Assembly: GCF_001649575.2 (NCBI RefSeq)
Contig: NC_051435.1
Span: forward strand, 7,129,633 to 7,193,632
Origin: Kryptolebias marmoratus
Taxonomy: Eukaryota > Chordata > Actinopteri > Cyprinodontiformes > Rivulidae
Length of the DNA: 64,000 nt
Direction of reading: 5' to 3'
Shown here: positions 49,290 to 61,469 of the stretch, piece after piece
Numbering within the stretch: the first letter of the stretch is position 1
How the letters are laid out: each line of letters opens with the position of its first letter
Made by a program: the position numbers and the translations under genes
Notes under the pieces: generated by a model
What the model was told of the DNA's origin: nothing
Database searches by the model: none
What the model saw: only the letters and a program-made list of their open reading frames with translations

Positions 49290-49935
49290 GGACCTGATTG
49301 CTTTGCTGAAATTAGCTGAAACTGAAAAAAGGAGAACACCATCTGACAGCCAAAAGTAGCAAAATGATGGCTAGAAGCTAAATATAGCAAAAGGTTAGGT
49401 AAAAGCTAAAAGTAGCAAACAGCTAAAATTAGAAAAAGAATAGTTAGATGTAGTAAAGGGTTAGCTGATAAGCAAAAGCAGGGACATGCTAGTTAAAAAT
49501 TTCAAAAAGCTAGCTAAAAGCTAAAAGTAGCAAAAGGCTACCTAAAAGCTAAAAGTAGCAAAAGGCTAGCCAAAAGCAGCAGAATGGTAGCTACATTTTT
49601 CTTTTCCACTCAATGACAAATAAGTCTTTCTGTTCTAGTCAAAAAGCTGAAAGTAGCAGAATAGCAGCTAAAAGACAAACATAGAGCCGGTTTGTTGAGG
49701 CAGATTAAAAAAGAAGGCTGTTTATGAATAAATTAAAAACATCCTCATGTATTTTTATGAGTAAATATTTGTAAATGAAGTGAAATATTTTTAAAATGAG
49801 CATGAGCCGATTGATGAAGGAATGCCTGAAAGAGTGCAGAAGATGTGTTTACATACAGAAAAATAAAAAAACAGGAAAACAACAGAGTGAAGCTGAATCA
49901 GCGTTCGAGTGTGAGTGCTGAATCAGCGTGAGCCG
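49290..49935 (+). repeat. Repeat family B copy 3 (longest array)
   Basis: Many degenerate units of AGCTAAAAGTAGCAAAAGGC type between about 49360 and 49690, then a unique part and the right bracket GAGTGTGAGTGCTGAATCAG near 49907. This is the best copy for defining the unit. Confidence 0.75.
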
Positions 49936-51124
49936 ATGTGAAAGCAGGTCCTCGGTGTGTCTCAGAAGTCTTAGCGTGCAGCTGTTCCCGTGGGCATGTT
50001 TCTGATGATTAGCTTTCAGCTCATCCACCTGGTTCGGGCTCTTTTCTGTGCGGCCTCTGTGCTTCTCACCCAGGTGTCAGAGGCAGTACGCTTTGTCTTC
50101 TGTTCAGTCGGCCCTTCAGCTGCATCCCTTCAACTCCTCTCTGCCCCCACATTTCATACTGAGATGAGACCCCCTCTCTCTCCTGGAGCACCCCCACCTC
50201 CACCTCCACCCACAAACACTGAGCAGCATCGAGTGCAGAGTAAGAGCCGCCCTCATCGTCTGGTTTCAGTCCAGTTTTAGATTACTTCTTTGTTATGGCC
50301 ACTCTGAATGAAGAGTGTGCTGAACAAGTTCCAAAGCATGACGTGTTTCAGTATTGTTTCTGTTGTGGTTAGACTGTGAAAGGTGAGAAAGCCCTGAAGT
50401 GCTTTTCTCTGCACACAATCGTCTTGTGAAGTCACCGTGGGCATGCAGTGTTTAATTGTTTGAATAACAGACAAAGACCTGTGGTAAAGCACACCATGCA
50501 AAAACAGGCTCATTTGTCTCCATGAAAACAAGTTTCTTTGAGTTATTTCTTCAGGGCTCGACGTTGCCAGTGCAGTTTCGCTTCATGCACAAATATTTTA
50601 ATTCATAAAAACGTCGAGTGAAGCCCTGTTATATTGTGCCATCTGCTGGTAAACAATATCCCTCGCATATTAATTTGAATCGATATCTACAAAGCTTTTT
50701 GCACATTGAAAATCAAGACTCTGAGATGTCTTTTATTACTGAGTTAGGAGTGCTATTAAAGTTCTGTCTTGGGCAGAAAACGGTGAACAAGGTGTATGCA
50801 TGTGTGTGAGTTTTTAATATTTGGCTGCTTCTCACCCCCACAGGGAGCTCCGTGCAGAGTTTATCTAACCATAGATAACACCGACTTTCTGGAACTGGTT
50901 TAATGTAAATCTGTTTCTAGATCATATCAGTTCAACAACGTGATTTATTGATTCCTATTTAACTGCCATTTCCATCTAAACAGGAATGAGCTGAGCTGCA
51001 GAGACATGTAAACTTGGAAGTGGCAGACACACGATCGCTTTGTAGTAAGCTGCTATTTTTAGTTTCTCTTTGTACAAAAACAACATTTATACTTCATAAC
51101 AAGTATGCTCTAATGGCCTACGGA

Positions 51125-51712
51125 TGCAGGCTTTCTTTCATCTAGCCCCAGTTTGATCTCCCTCTTTTCAAGTACTTAGGGTTGACTGTCCAGGAAAACA
51201 GGGAGTGTGGTAAAGAGGTGAAGAAGAGAGTCCAGGCAGGATGGAGTGGATGTTTTGTGACAAAAGGGTGGCAGCAAAGGTCAAAGGAAAGGTTTACAGA
51301 CAGTGATGAGACCAGATATGTTGCACGGTTTAGAGACAAAAAGACAGGAGACAGAACTGGAAGTGGCAGAGCTGAAGATGTTGAGGTTCTCCTTAGGAGG
51401 GACGAGGACAGATAAGATCAGGAATGAGGTCATCAGAGGTCCAGCACAGGTTGAAGGACTGGGAGATAAAGTTAAAGGCCAGACTGAGATGGTTTGGACA
51501 TGTGCAGAGGTGGGACAGTGGGTATATTGGTAGAAGGATGTTAGAGACGCAGTTGCCAGGAAAAAGACAAAGAGGAGACACATGGATGCAGTTGGAGAGG
51601 ACATGGAGGAAGTTGGAGTGAGGACAGAGGAGGCAGAAGACAGTGTTAGATGGAGGAAGATGATTTGCTGTGGCGACCCCTGAAAAGGGAACAGCAGAAA
51701 GAAAAAGAAGAA
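51125..51712 (+). mobile_element. 3' end of a non-LTR retrotransposon (degraded)
   Basis: Broken frames spell the C-terminal region downstream of a reverse transcriptase: LTVQENRECGKEVKKRVQAG, then RPDMLHGLETKRQETELEVA, ELKMLRFSLGGTR, and in another frame KARLRWFGHVQRWDSGYIGR, RMLETQLPGKRQRG. The end GCTGTGGCGACCCCTGAAAA followed by AAGAAAAAGAAG is the typical 3' tail. At least two frameshifts are present and it is inactive. The clade (RTE-like or other) is not assigned. Confidence 0.75.
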
Positions 51713-52014
51713 CCAGTGTTAAACCAGGCTTTAGAGATAACAAATATAGCAGCAGTTTGCTAAAGACAGTTATCAACAAGATCTTTTAATTCATATTCAC
51801 AATTTGTAACAGTGTTTACTTTTTAAAAACCATTCCATTACACATTCACAGGTTTGTAAATCTTCCTACAAAGCTGCAGGATTGGACAGAGAATGCAGAA
51901 ATAAAATGTATGTGTTGGCCAATTACAAGTCAATCTTTAACAGAAATCTCTGAAGAACACCTCACCTGTTCAATGACTTAACTATTAAAAAAATAAGTAA
52001 ATAGTATTCGTTGA

Positions 52015-52330
52015 AGGAATGCATATCGCCCATCACCCATCGTCACAATTTTAAAGATCTCACACAGTCTGTTAGCACCAGAGTATATGATAGGGATGAC
52101 TTTCAGCTACCAACACAGCAAATGTAAGCTTAATTTCTGTTAAACTGACTGAGCTATAGCCTTTTTTTTTGTGTTGGTTAAGATTGACTAGCTGTGGCGG
52201 CCATGTTGAATTGGTTTGACTCCAAAAGGTAACGAGTTTCCTGTGAATACCTTCTGCAAATTTTATTAATATTCATCTACTATTTCATGGGATATTTTGC
52301 GAACGATACAAACAAAGGAGCACACAATAT
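52015..52330 (+). repeat. Dispersed repeat family A, copy 9
   Basis: GAAGGAATGCATATCGCCCA, GGGATGACTTTCAGCTACCA, CTGTTAAACTGACTGAGCTA, GTGGCGGCCATGTTGAATTG, CATGGGATATTTTGCGAACG. It is about 360-680 bp upstream of the pdxk 5' region. Confidence 0.8.
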
Positions 52331-52689
52331 TACATTCTGCAGCAAAGCCTAAAGAAAATAATTGATTACTTACAAATAAACAACTATCGACTTCTGTCTG
52401 ATCTAATCTAGCACAACTATTTTGTTTAATTTTATTTAAGTATTCTAAAGCTGGTGCAGCCTGGTTAAAAAGTAAATAAGTTTACCATAGTTGTTGGTTT
52501 CAATGGATTTTGATTTAAAAAGAAAGAAAGAAAAATCTATGCTGGATTTGTAAATTGTGCAGTTGAACTGTAAAAATCTGTTTACGCTGAAGTTTTCAAT
52601 AACGGGGAACCCCGTGTCTCCCACGTTTCTCTCCAACCATTGAACGCATCACTTTAGGTGCCCGTTCAGCTGCCTGAAGGAAAAAAAGA

Positions 52690-52862
52690 AAAAAAAAAAA
52701 CGTCAATGTTCCAACCAGCGGCGCGGCGTGCCCTTCAGCGCCGAACTTACCTCTCATTAGCCAAGTTTTCCCGGCCGTGTGCTGAGTTTTAATGCTAGTT
52801 TTAGGTTAAACCCCGTCCGCGGTGCTCGTTGGGTGTTTCTGTTTTAGATGCGAACTGCGGTA
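52690..52862 (+). promoter_or_regulatory. pdxk promoter / 5'UTR
   Basis: A short CpG-rich island (CCAGCGGCGCGGCGTGCCCT, CCGTCCGCGGTGCTCG) immediately before the first codon. No TATA box was found. The start site is not fixed. Confidence 0.5.
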
Positions 52863-55800
52863 ATGGAGTGTCGCGTGTTGTCTATTCAGAGTCATGTTGT
52901 CAGGGGATACGTGGGGAACAAGTCGGCAACATTTCCCCTGCAGGTGAGTACATCCTGTCTCCAGGCTGCTGCTGCTGCTGCTTCGGCGGCTCGGTTCCGT
53001 CCGACGATGACTGAGAAAAACGGCGAAAAGTTCGCTTCTGAACGCGACTTCCTAATTTTTGTCGTAACGGTTTGGTTCGCTACGATGTTACATCACCAAC
53101 TCATTTCTGCCGTGGCTCAACATACAGGCCATTTCTCTCATTTTTTACTGTTAAACCAGTGAGTTTAACACCTAAAATCTTAAAAATCTGCTCTAATACA
53201 TCACTGTAAATGACATATAATCAACATAACTCATTATGTATGCACTTGGCTGCTGACAGGATCAAGCAGTGGAAACATTTCAAAGTTTAGCTGCTGAAAT
53301 GTTTCTCATTATTTCAATTTACAAACTAAGAGTGTGTCACTGCCAAATAAATAAATAAGTCAGTGTTTCTGGTTGTTTACTGCACATCCAGACTGTCTAC
53401 ATCATGTGTTTGTTGTGATTTGAGTTGGGTTAATCCTAAACATGCATTGATTTTCTTGAAAACGTGACATAATTTCACTATTTTATCATTTCAGATTACA
53501 CAGATTTGATATCCTGAACACTGTGTTCAGAAACATTTGATTAAAGTGCTGTTCCAAGTGGTTTCTGAACTGTAGTTTTCTTTATTTTTAATAAAAAATC
53601 AGCTTCTTTGTAGTCATGTATCTTCATTATTGACAATTTTCAAGGCCTGTTTTGATTGTTTGTATGTTTAAGCCACCAAACAATGAATCATTCATGCACA
53701 GAAGCCCACCAGTTTTCTGTGTACACACAACTAACAACTCATTTTAAGTTATTTTATAATAAATATATTATATCTTTAGTCACCTACTAGCAGCCTACCG
53801 TATTGTTCCTCTGCTTGGTTTTGCAAAACTGTGAAATACTTTGGCTAGGAGTACAATCTATGTTTCAAAAAATCAGAATATTTGTCATTTAGAGGATAAA
53901 ATAAGAGCCTAAAAAATCCATAATTCCCGAGTTGACCTATGCCTTGTTTTGGGATAAAGTCTCTTTGGGAATCATCTTGCTGGTATGAAAATACTTCGGT
54001 GGCCCTCAGTCGCTGCTCCCACGGCGCGGGGAAACTTAGACGTTTACTCAGGTCTGGTTCTGTAGAGATGTTCTTGTTCTCTGTTTTCACAGCTGCCTCG
54101 TTCCTGTTTTTCCAGGTGCTGGGCTTTGAGGTGGACTCCATCAACTCGGTGCAGTTTTCCAACCACACAGGTTAGCTTTTGTTTGTTTTTACAAAGCAGA
54201 TCGGCTCATTGTCTAAAGCTTTCAGTGTCTAACAACCTGTTGCAAAAGTATATACATTACAGTGTTCACAACTGTGTGCTCATTAGTGTAGACAAATAGA
54301 AAAACACAATTCCATGTTTTGAGAATCATAAAATTGACTTTTTATTTGTTCAAAGATCCCAGAAATATCACCAGCTCCTTTAGTCCTAACTTAAAACAAA
54401 AGTAGGAGATACTATCCAGACAGTGAAATGGGCTGAAAACTGTTTATTTTTTAATAATTTACATGCACAAAACAGTCAGGGAGTGTACATTTTACAGGTC
54501 AAATTAACATGACTCAGTTTCAAAATGGTGAACATGTCCACTCTGTCCCATTCGGCTGTCCTTGGCTCTAATTTCTAATTTTTATTGTAGCACACGTGAA
54601 AATGAAATGTGTGTGAGCGTCATGTACCAAAATAAAGTTATATTTTGCAGAGTTTTAGGATTTATCTGTCACTAGTTTGGCCTTGAAATCATTAAACGCT
54701 CTTAAAGATTTGGAAAACAAATGGATTAAGAATCTTGGCCTGTGTATCTTTTACAAGCTCAGATTAAATATTATCATAAACTAATGGACTAGCTCGTGTG
54801 CTGGTCTGGACTTGGGACACAAGTCCAATGAGACAAAAAAAAAGGAAAGAATCACCTGAAGGAATCACAGGGATTCACTGCTAACGAGAAGCCACTGGAT
54901 GGATTTTAATGAAACTTTCAGAAACTAATCACTGGATGTACATCTACAGCTAATTAACAAGATGGCTGCTGCAGCTAGTCAACCACAGCAAACACAAAAA
55001 CGGCTGTAATTCCATCATTTTTGCAGATATAGAGCTAAAAGTTGGTGCGTTCGTAGCCGAGAGGAATTTTACAAAGCGCAAATGTGTTTCTGAGGAGCTC
55101 TCCTTTTTAAAAACATCTATTTATGAACTTTCAGAGCAGGGAAATGTTCTGGAAATCGGAGTGAAACTGCCGCTCGCTGCCCCACGAAGGAAAACAAGGA
55201 CCACGTGAAAGCAGAAGGGCTCAGGACACACGCAGAGATGATAGGATTATTTTCTCAGGTTCATGCGTTAAAGTATGTGAAGAATTTGTTTCCGCAACAG
55301 GAGTTTGAGACGTTTACCCAGAAATCACTTCAATAATATCAACATCTGCTCTTAAGGAAAAGGAAGCTGCTCAGGTCTGAAAGCTTTGACTGACATTGTG
55401 TAAAATGTAAACATTGATGATGGAACATTGTTAATAATGTGTCCAGTGATAAACGAGACCCTGCCTGTTTTGAGTTATGTACAATTTTGAAGTGTAAACA
55501 TTTGTTATATGGGTTTCTGAGATTTTCATTCTGTTTTTGTTTACATTTTACGCACAGCCCCGACTTTTTCAGAGCTGTGGTTGTTTACTGGCATGTGTGT
55601 TTACTAATATTTATAAATATTTATTGTCACTTGAGGCAGCGGCCATGTTTGTACTCTTCATGGAAACAGAACACATGCTTCTGTCTTCTCTGGAGGTGTG
55701 TTCACTGGCTCGGCGTCAAAACTGGAAAAACTGTCCTCCGGTGCACCAAATCGTGTCCTTATCTGCGTCCATTTTGTCCCCAGTCATTAGCAGTCAGAGC

Positions 55801-58800
55801 AGCGTTTCCGGGTTTATTGGAGGTAAAGGCTGAGGAGAAAACAAAGCAGGGAGCTGGCAGTCAGGATACAGTGTTCCCTTTCAGTTTGTGTGGAGACCCA
55901 CGCTCGGCCCCCGCTTGGCCCCTTCTCGGCCCCTTCTCGGCCCCCGACATCACAAAGAGGTTGTGGGCAGGATCTGCAGAGCAAAGAGGGGCTCATCCAC
56001 ACATCCACTGTCTAAATTCATGCTAATACAACTTGAAAGGTTTTTTTTATATAATAAATTTATTTTCAGCATTTCAAGTAGGGCTAAATGTTAATTTTCC
56101 TTTGTGTTTATTTACTTATTGTAGTTAACTTATTAGGGACACCACAGAGTGAGAAAACATTTTTTTCGGTCAGGCCCCAGCGCTTCATGAGCTCCAGATA
56201 AAATCCAGTTTTAGCCACTCTGTCTGCTGCTTATGGTTGACATGACTTCAGCTGGGACCACTGTTTGCATACTCTCTTCTGATGTGTGTGTTTTTCAGTC
56301 AGCTGTTAACCTGTAAGGTGTCTTATGTCCTGGTTTGTGGTTTCGTCCAGGCTATGCCCACTGGAAGGGACAAGTCCTGACTGCGGAGGAGCTGAATGTT
56401 TTGTATGAGGGCATCAAGCTCAACAAGGTGAACCACTATGATTACATTCTCACAGGTGAGGCAGCAGGAAGCACAACATGTTCAACAAAGGAAAGTAAAG
56501 AATGCTTTCGATCATATTTCACTTTTATTTTAATCAGAAGTAAACTGTGAGTCATTGCGTTAAGAAATTTTTGTGGATAATAATCAAATATAATTAGTTT
56601 CAGTAAAATCCAGACCTGAACTCAAAGGTTTATGAGCTTTGCACGAGTACTTAGTTGATTCAGAATAACATTTTTATACATAAAGCATATGGATGTAATG
56701 AATTGCTTCATCAATTAAAGATAAAATATAATTTTTTTAATGCATGAATACCAATATGTCACAGTTTAACGGTCTTTGGATGTACGATGATGATTGTTTT
56801 ATTGTGATCTGGCCTTTCTGGGCACAGATTATTTCCTGAATATTTGACTCAAATAACTGAGGGAAAAAAATCAGTAAACTAATGAAAGGATTTGCATGTG
56901 CAGCCTGATATGCTGACCTCCAGCTTCATCACAATGTATGAACAGAAACAGCCACAGGGAAGCGTTATCGTTATCAGGAGAAGTGTTTCTACGCTTTTGT
57001 TTTAATCCCTCTGCATCAGTAAAACCTCATTCCTGCACCCAGGAGTTACTTTATATCATGAGACTTGTAGTGCATTTAGTTTAAGTAACAGAATTGGCCA
57101 GAAATCCTGATAATTATAATTAAATGACCCTATGAGGATAATTTAAAGCTTTGCATCACAATCCAGGGCAAAAGTTTGATTGATCACAAACAGTGTCTGC
57201 AATTAAAATATATTTATCTGTGAAGCAGAGAAATGGAGCACTTTATTCAACCGTAATGGGCCAATAGAGTCATCTTTGTATCAGTTTTTATGACTTCAGG
57301 CTGTTATCTTTTCATTGTTATTCTAACATCTCTCCTCAGGGTACAGCAGGGACACATCCTTCCTGGAAACAGTGGTTGATATTATCAAGGAGTTAAAGAA
57401 GGCCAACCCCAGCTTGGTATACGGTGAGTAAATCAGGTTTTCCATTTGAAAACTTGGTTTGTTTCTTAACTTGATTTAAAATCTCACGTTTGAGACTTTT
57501 GTTCTTCACAGTTTGTGATCCTGTCATGGGGGACCTTGGTGCTATGGTATGTTTTTCTTTATATTCATTTTCTGCAGCTTTTATAAGCTCCACATGAACC
57601 GTTTGGTTTGTCTGCTTCGATGTCTTTTTAGACACTTTGTTAAAACATCTGTCACTTAAAGTTAAGAACGTTATATTTTTCCTAACCTGTTTTCTTTTTT
57701 TTTCTTGTGTCAGTATGTTCCAGAGAACCTGCTGCCGATCTACAAGAACAAAGTTGTGCCTTTGGCAGAAATCCTGACCCCCAACCAGTTTGAAGCGGAG
57801 TCAGTTTGTTTTCAAAAAGTTGTTCAAGATTTTAAAATAATCTACAAAAGCTTTTCACACTTTATTTTTGTCCTGTTCTGGTTTTCTGTAGGTTGTTAAC
57901 TGGGAGGAAAATTTCCACAGAGGATGATGCTATCAAGGTGAGCATCCTAAACACTTCCTGTTTGTTGAAACTTTTATTATTTGTGTTTGTGGCACCTGAA
58001 AGTTCAGTTCCTGGTTCTGTTCTCCAGGTTATGGACTTGCTTCATGAAATGGGCCCAGACACGGTGGTCCTCACAAGTACAGACCTGCCCTCCAAACGTG
58101 GGGATCAGTTTTTGGTGGCCCTTGGGAGCCAAAAAATAAGTAAAGTATTTAGGCCTTTTTTAAAGCAACTAAAATGAACATCTGTGTAACGACAATAGTT
58201 AGATTCCTGCTGAGTGCAGTTCAGCTGCCATCTGTCTTGTTTTTGATCATCTCAACCCTCTCTGCAGGAAAACCAGATGGGACCAGCTCCAGTCAGAAAA
58301 TCTGCCTGGACATCCCGAAAGTTGATGCGGTGTTCGTGGGAACAGGAGACCTGTTTGCTGCCATGCTGCTCGCCTGGACTCACCACCACCCTAACGACCT
58401 AAAGGTCCGCCGCAGCCACTAAACGTTTGGTTTCTGTTTTTGAACGTATAAATTGCAGTTTAGTGCAGCTTTGTCTTCTTTTGATTGTGTTTCAGACCGC
58501 CTGTGAAAAGACCGTTTCTGTTATGCACCATGTCATTAAGAGGACCATCACTTATGCCAATGGTAGGGTTTGGTTTTGTCTTTACTTGGTCTCCAAGATG
58601 ATTCTTGGACAAAGACACGTCTTGATTTCTTCTGTCATTTGCTTTGTATTTACATAAAATAACACCTTGTGTTTTTACCAGTACAGTGGATCTTAGAGTT
58701 GGTCCTTTAAAATAACGCAGTAGCTCTATTGGTAGCTACGTAGCTGCAAAAAGAAGGAATTAAACTTTAGGCTGATTAGTTTACGACAACTCCATTTAAC

Positions 58801-59423
58801 CCTCTTTTCCTCCCAGTCTGTCTGTTTGGTTTTAACAACAGTGACTAAGGTTGTCTCAAGTCTTGTTGGGTTAAAGAGGAGGATGTTGTTGGCTGTCTGA
58901 CTCTGCAAACTAAACTTTTTAAGCATGCTCTCCAAACGAAGCATTACAAACGTGAATGTAACATGTTTGTATTAAATTCATCATAAAGTTCAAATATTAC
59001 CACTCTTCTAATTAGCGCTTGGCTAACTGCAATAACATTTGTTTTACACTCTGGTAGACTTTTCATACCAAAAACTGCTGCAGCATCAACCCTTGGGGTT
59101 AAAGAGGTCCTAACAAAAACTAAGGTTTCTCACCTAAAAGGAATCAGCTAAAACTGCTAAAATATAAGCTTCTTGAAGAGGAAATATTTCAACTGTCAAC
59201 TCTCATGTGACTTAGTACTATTAGCCAAGGAACAGGGGTAATATTAATGGGATTGTGCCTAAAAGTTTCGTTTTTTTGTCTTTCAGGGGTGGCTGGTCCT
59301 GGGAACAAGCCCAGTCCTGCTCAGCTGGAGCTGAGGATGGTCCAGAGCAAAGCCGACATCGAGAATCCTGCCATCGTACTAGAAGCAAAGGTTTTACAAA
59401 AGTCTTTGGACCAAAAACGGTAG
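52863..59423 (+). CDS. pdxk: Pyridoxal kinase
   Basis: A cytosolic ribokinase-superfamily enzyme that phosphorylates pyridoxal, pyridoxine and pyridoxamine with ATP, the salvage step to pyridoxal 5'-phosphate. Exons: 52863-52943, 54116-54170, 56351-56455, 57340-57423, 57512-57546, 57714-57799, 57892-57937, 58028-58139, 58268-58404, 58496-58562 and 59287-59423 (TAG). Phases close at every junction, giving 314 residues (human 312). Motifs: [20 protein letters not shown] at 2-21, [25 protein letters not shown] near 109-116, [28 protein letters not shown], and the catalytic anion-hole motif GTGD at 226-229 with Asp229 as the base. The start at 52863 has a good Kozak context (G at -3 and +4) and matches the human N-terminus; an in-frame ATG at 52848 would add five residues in poor context. 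The ATP-side loop before MYVPE is four residues shorter than human. Confidence 0.96.
54880..55075 (-). repeat. Dispersed repeat family A, copy 10 (reverse, partial)
   Basis: GAAGCCACTGGATGGATTTT, AATGAAACTTTCAGAAACTA, CATCTACAGCTAATTAACAA, then GATGGCTGCTGCAGC, ATAGAGCTAAAAGTTGGTGC. It lies in the second pdxk intron. Confidence 0.75.
55908..55948 (+). repeat. Short tandem repeat with GGCCCC/TTCTC units
   Basis: Three to four repeats of a CTCGGCCCC-type unit of about 12 bp in the 54170-56351 pdxk intron. It is locally GC-rich against an AT-rich intron. Confidence 0.6.
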
Positions 59424-61435
59424 ACTTCTGTCAACATTCACATTATGTTGCTACGAATCCAGACGTTGTGCCGGGACCCAAGTAGGATTTGCGCATCAAA
59501 GACAGTCTTGTGTCTCTGCCTTACAAAAAAAAAAAAAAAAAAACCTCTGAGAGAGAACAACCACGTCGGCAGGATGAGCTGTATTTTATCCTGAGCAAAC
59601 ACTCTGGTACCACTGCCACACGTGTCTGTATTATGGCTTCATCTGTCCGTCACTAACAACAAAAAGGACGACTATATTTAGGTTTAAGAATGATAGATGA
59701 TGATGAATTGTCCTTTAGCGTAGTAAAAATAATAATTTCTTATAAAATAACTCATTCCAGTTGTTCAGAAAAGCAAAGCAGCGGTTTGCTTGTTCTGACT
59801 GTTCTGCTCACGGGGCATTATAAGCACACTGATATCCTCTTTGTAACAACACGAAAACATCTGGGGTTAGATCAGGGATGCAGAGGCAATTGAGTATGGG
59901 CTTTTAAAGCAAAAATACGCCATGAATTTTGTAAGTTATTTTTTGATTTTTCTTTGAATATTTGACCCAGCAGCCCCCCACCTCCAGCCAACTCTATAAA
60001 CATAAAACCAATTTGCAGCGATTCGTTCGTCTTAAAACACGTTCTTATTTCAGTTTTTACTCCTGCAGGGCCAATTAATTAACAACAAGCTGTAAAAGCA
60101 AAGAAGGCAGTTTTGATCTCATCTGTCCACACGGTGATTTAAAGTTTACTCACCCAGAGTCCTGCAGCTGAAGACTCCTCTGCTGCAGTGGATCCCAAAG
60201 TTTTCAGCTTTAAACCCACAAAATAAAAGTTTCAGAAACTCGTGACCCCGACTATTATTGACTGAATGATACAATCATTGCTAGGAGGCGATTTAGCAAA
60301 GACCCTCATCAGTGTTTCTTCTGCGTTTTATCCATTGAGGACTATTGTTTTTATCTTTCTCTAACAGTTAGGGCTAAATATGCTATTAGCAATAATTTTG
60401 AAAGATAATTTGACTTCTGTAGATATTTTCAAGCTTTCATGAGGCACAGTTGGTTCCTGACCTGAACTTTAGGAACCGCTGCTGTAATGAAACGGGCTTC
60501 AGGTGTGGAGACGTGTTCGGCTGCTAGTTTTACTAACTGGAGATTTTTATATTCCTTTATTTTCACCAGTCCATTAAATAAACATGGAGGGGAATGCATG
60601 TATTCTGACAGTGAAGCTGAGCTCATCAGTGATCGTAGTTTCCACTTTATAATCCTTTCAAAATAAACTACGATGGCAGAAATAGACGCTGGGATGCGCC
60701 AAGGTTTTCTCTTTTTTTAAGATGGTTGCAAAAGTCAAATTATTCCTTTAAATTCTCCATTTTATCTAGACTAAACAGTACTGCCCATCCGAAAAAGCAA
60801 TGTGCATATTTTTTGTTAAATAATTTCAGTAAAATGGTACAAGTGCATGCAGTGTGCTTAAAATGCTTCTCAATGTCTTAACACTTCAAGTAAATATAGA
60901 GAAGTAGTCAGATATATTTTATTTTAACTCCCAGAAAATGTTGAACATCTTATGCAAATTAATTATACATCTAGTTTCACAAACCTACTTAATTTTACTT
61001 TTTTTTGTTTTATTTTAGATGAAATTGAACTGAAATGACAATTATAGTAACAGCTAATGTGAGAAATGTTTAATTATTTTGAATGACCTTTTTTTAAATT
61101 ATGCAATGCTGTGTTGAACTAGCAGGTGTGTAACGTGTTAGGTTCATGTTCTATCTCAAATTGAGGTATTTGCACAGATAATCTTTAATATATTTACTAA
61201 ACGATGTAACGATCCGTCACATGTTCATATTTGTTCATATCTCACAGAAAGAGTCGGCCTGAGAGACCACACTGTTTAGCCTTAACGGGGTTAGAGAGGC
61301 GAAAGAAACGTTGTGAATGTTTCTGCGCGCTCCAAGCGGATCCTCACGCGTAGTGTTCAAGAGAAAACCTTTAACTGTTGCTCTGATGTAGAGCAAAGTG
61401 TGAACGTAGAAAATAAATGACTGATCTTTTACTGA
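59424..61435 (+). other. Probable pdxk 3'UTR
   Basis: Unique sequence after the stop codon. It contains a 19-A run at 59525-59543 and AATAAA hexamers at 60222, 60577, 60662 and 61412. The last is followed by a GT-rich stretch, so alternative ends are likely. No other gene was seen. Confidence 0.45.
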
Positions 61436-61465
61436 ACATGTGTGCATTTTGTTTGTCTGTGGTGC
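61412..61465 (+). terminator. Candidate pdxk polyadenylation site
   Basis: AATAAA at 61412-61417 with GT-rich downstream sequence TGTGTGCATTTTGTTTGTCT at about 61439-61458, the usual layout of a cleavage and polyadenylation site. Confidence 0.45.
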
Positions 61466-61469
61466 TGGG

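Noticed and set aside
55439..56026. 195-residue plus-strand open frame in a pdxk intron
   Set aside because: Low-complexity and Cys/Phe-rich, with no recognised domain; includes a short GC repeat. The flanking pdxk exons splice across it in phase.
59525..59543. 19-A run after pdxk as a sign of a retrocopy
   Set aside because: pdxk here has ten introns, so it is the source gene; the run is a simple repeat in the 3'UTR.
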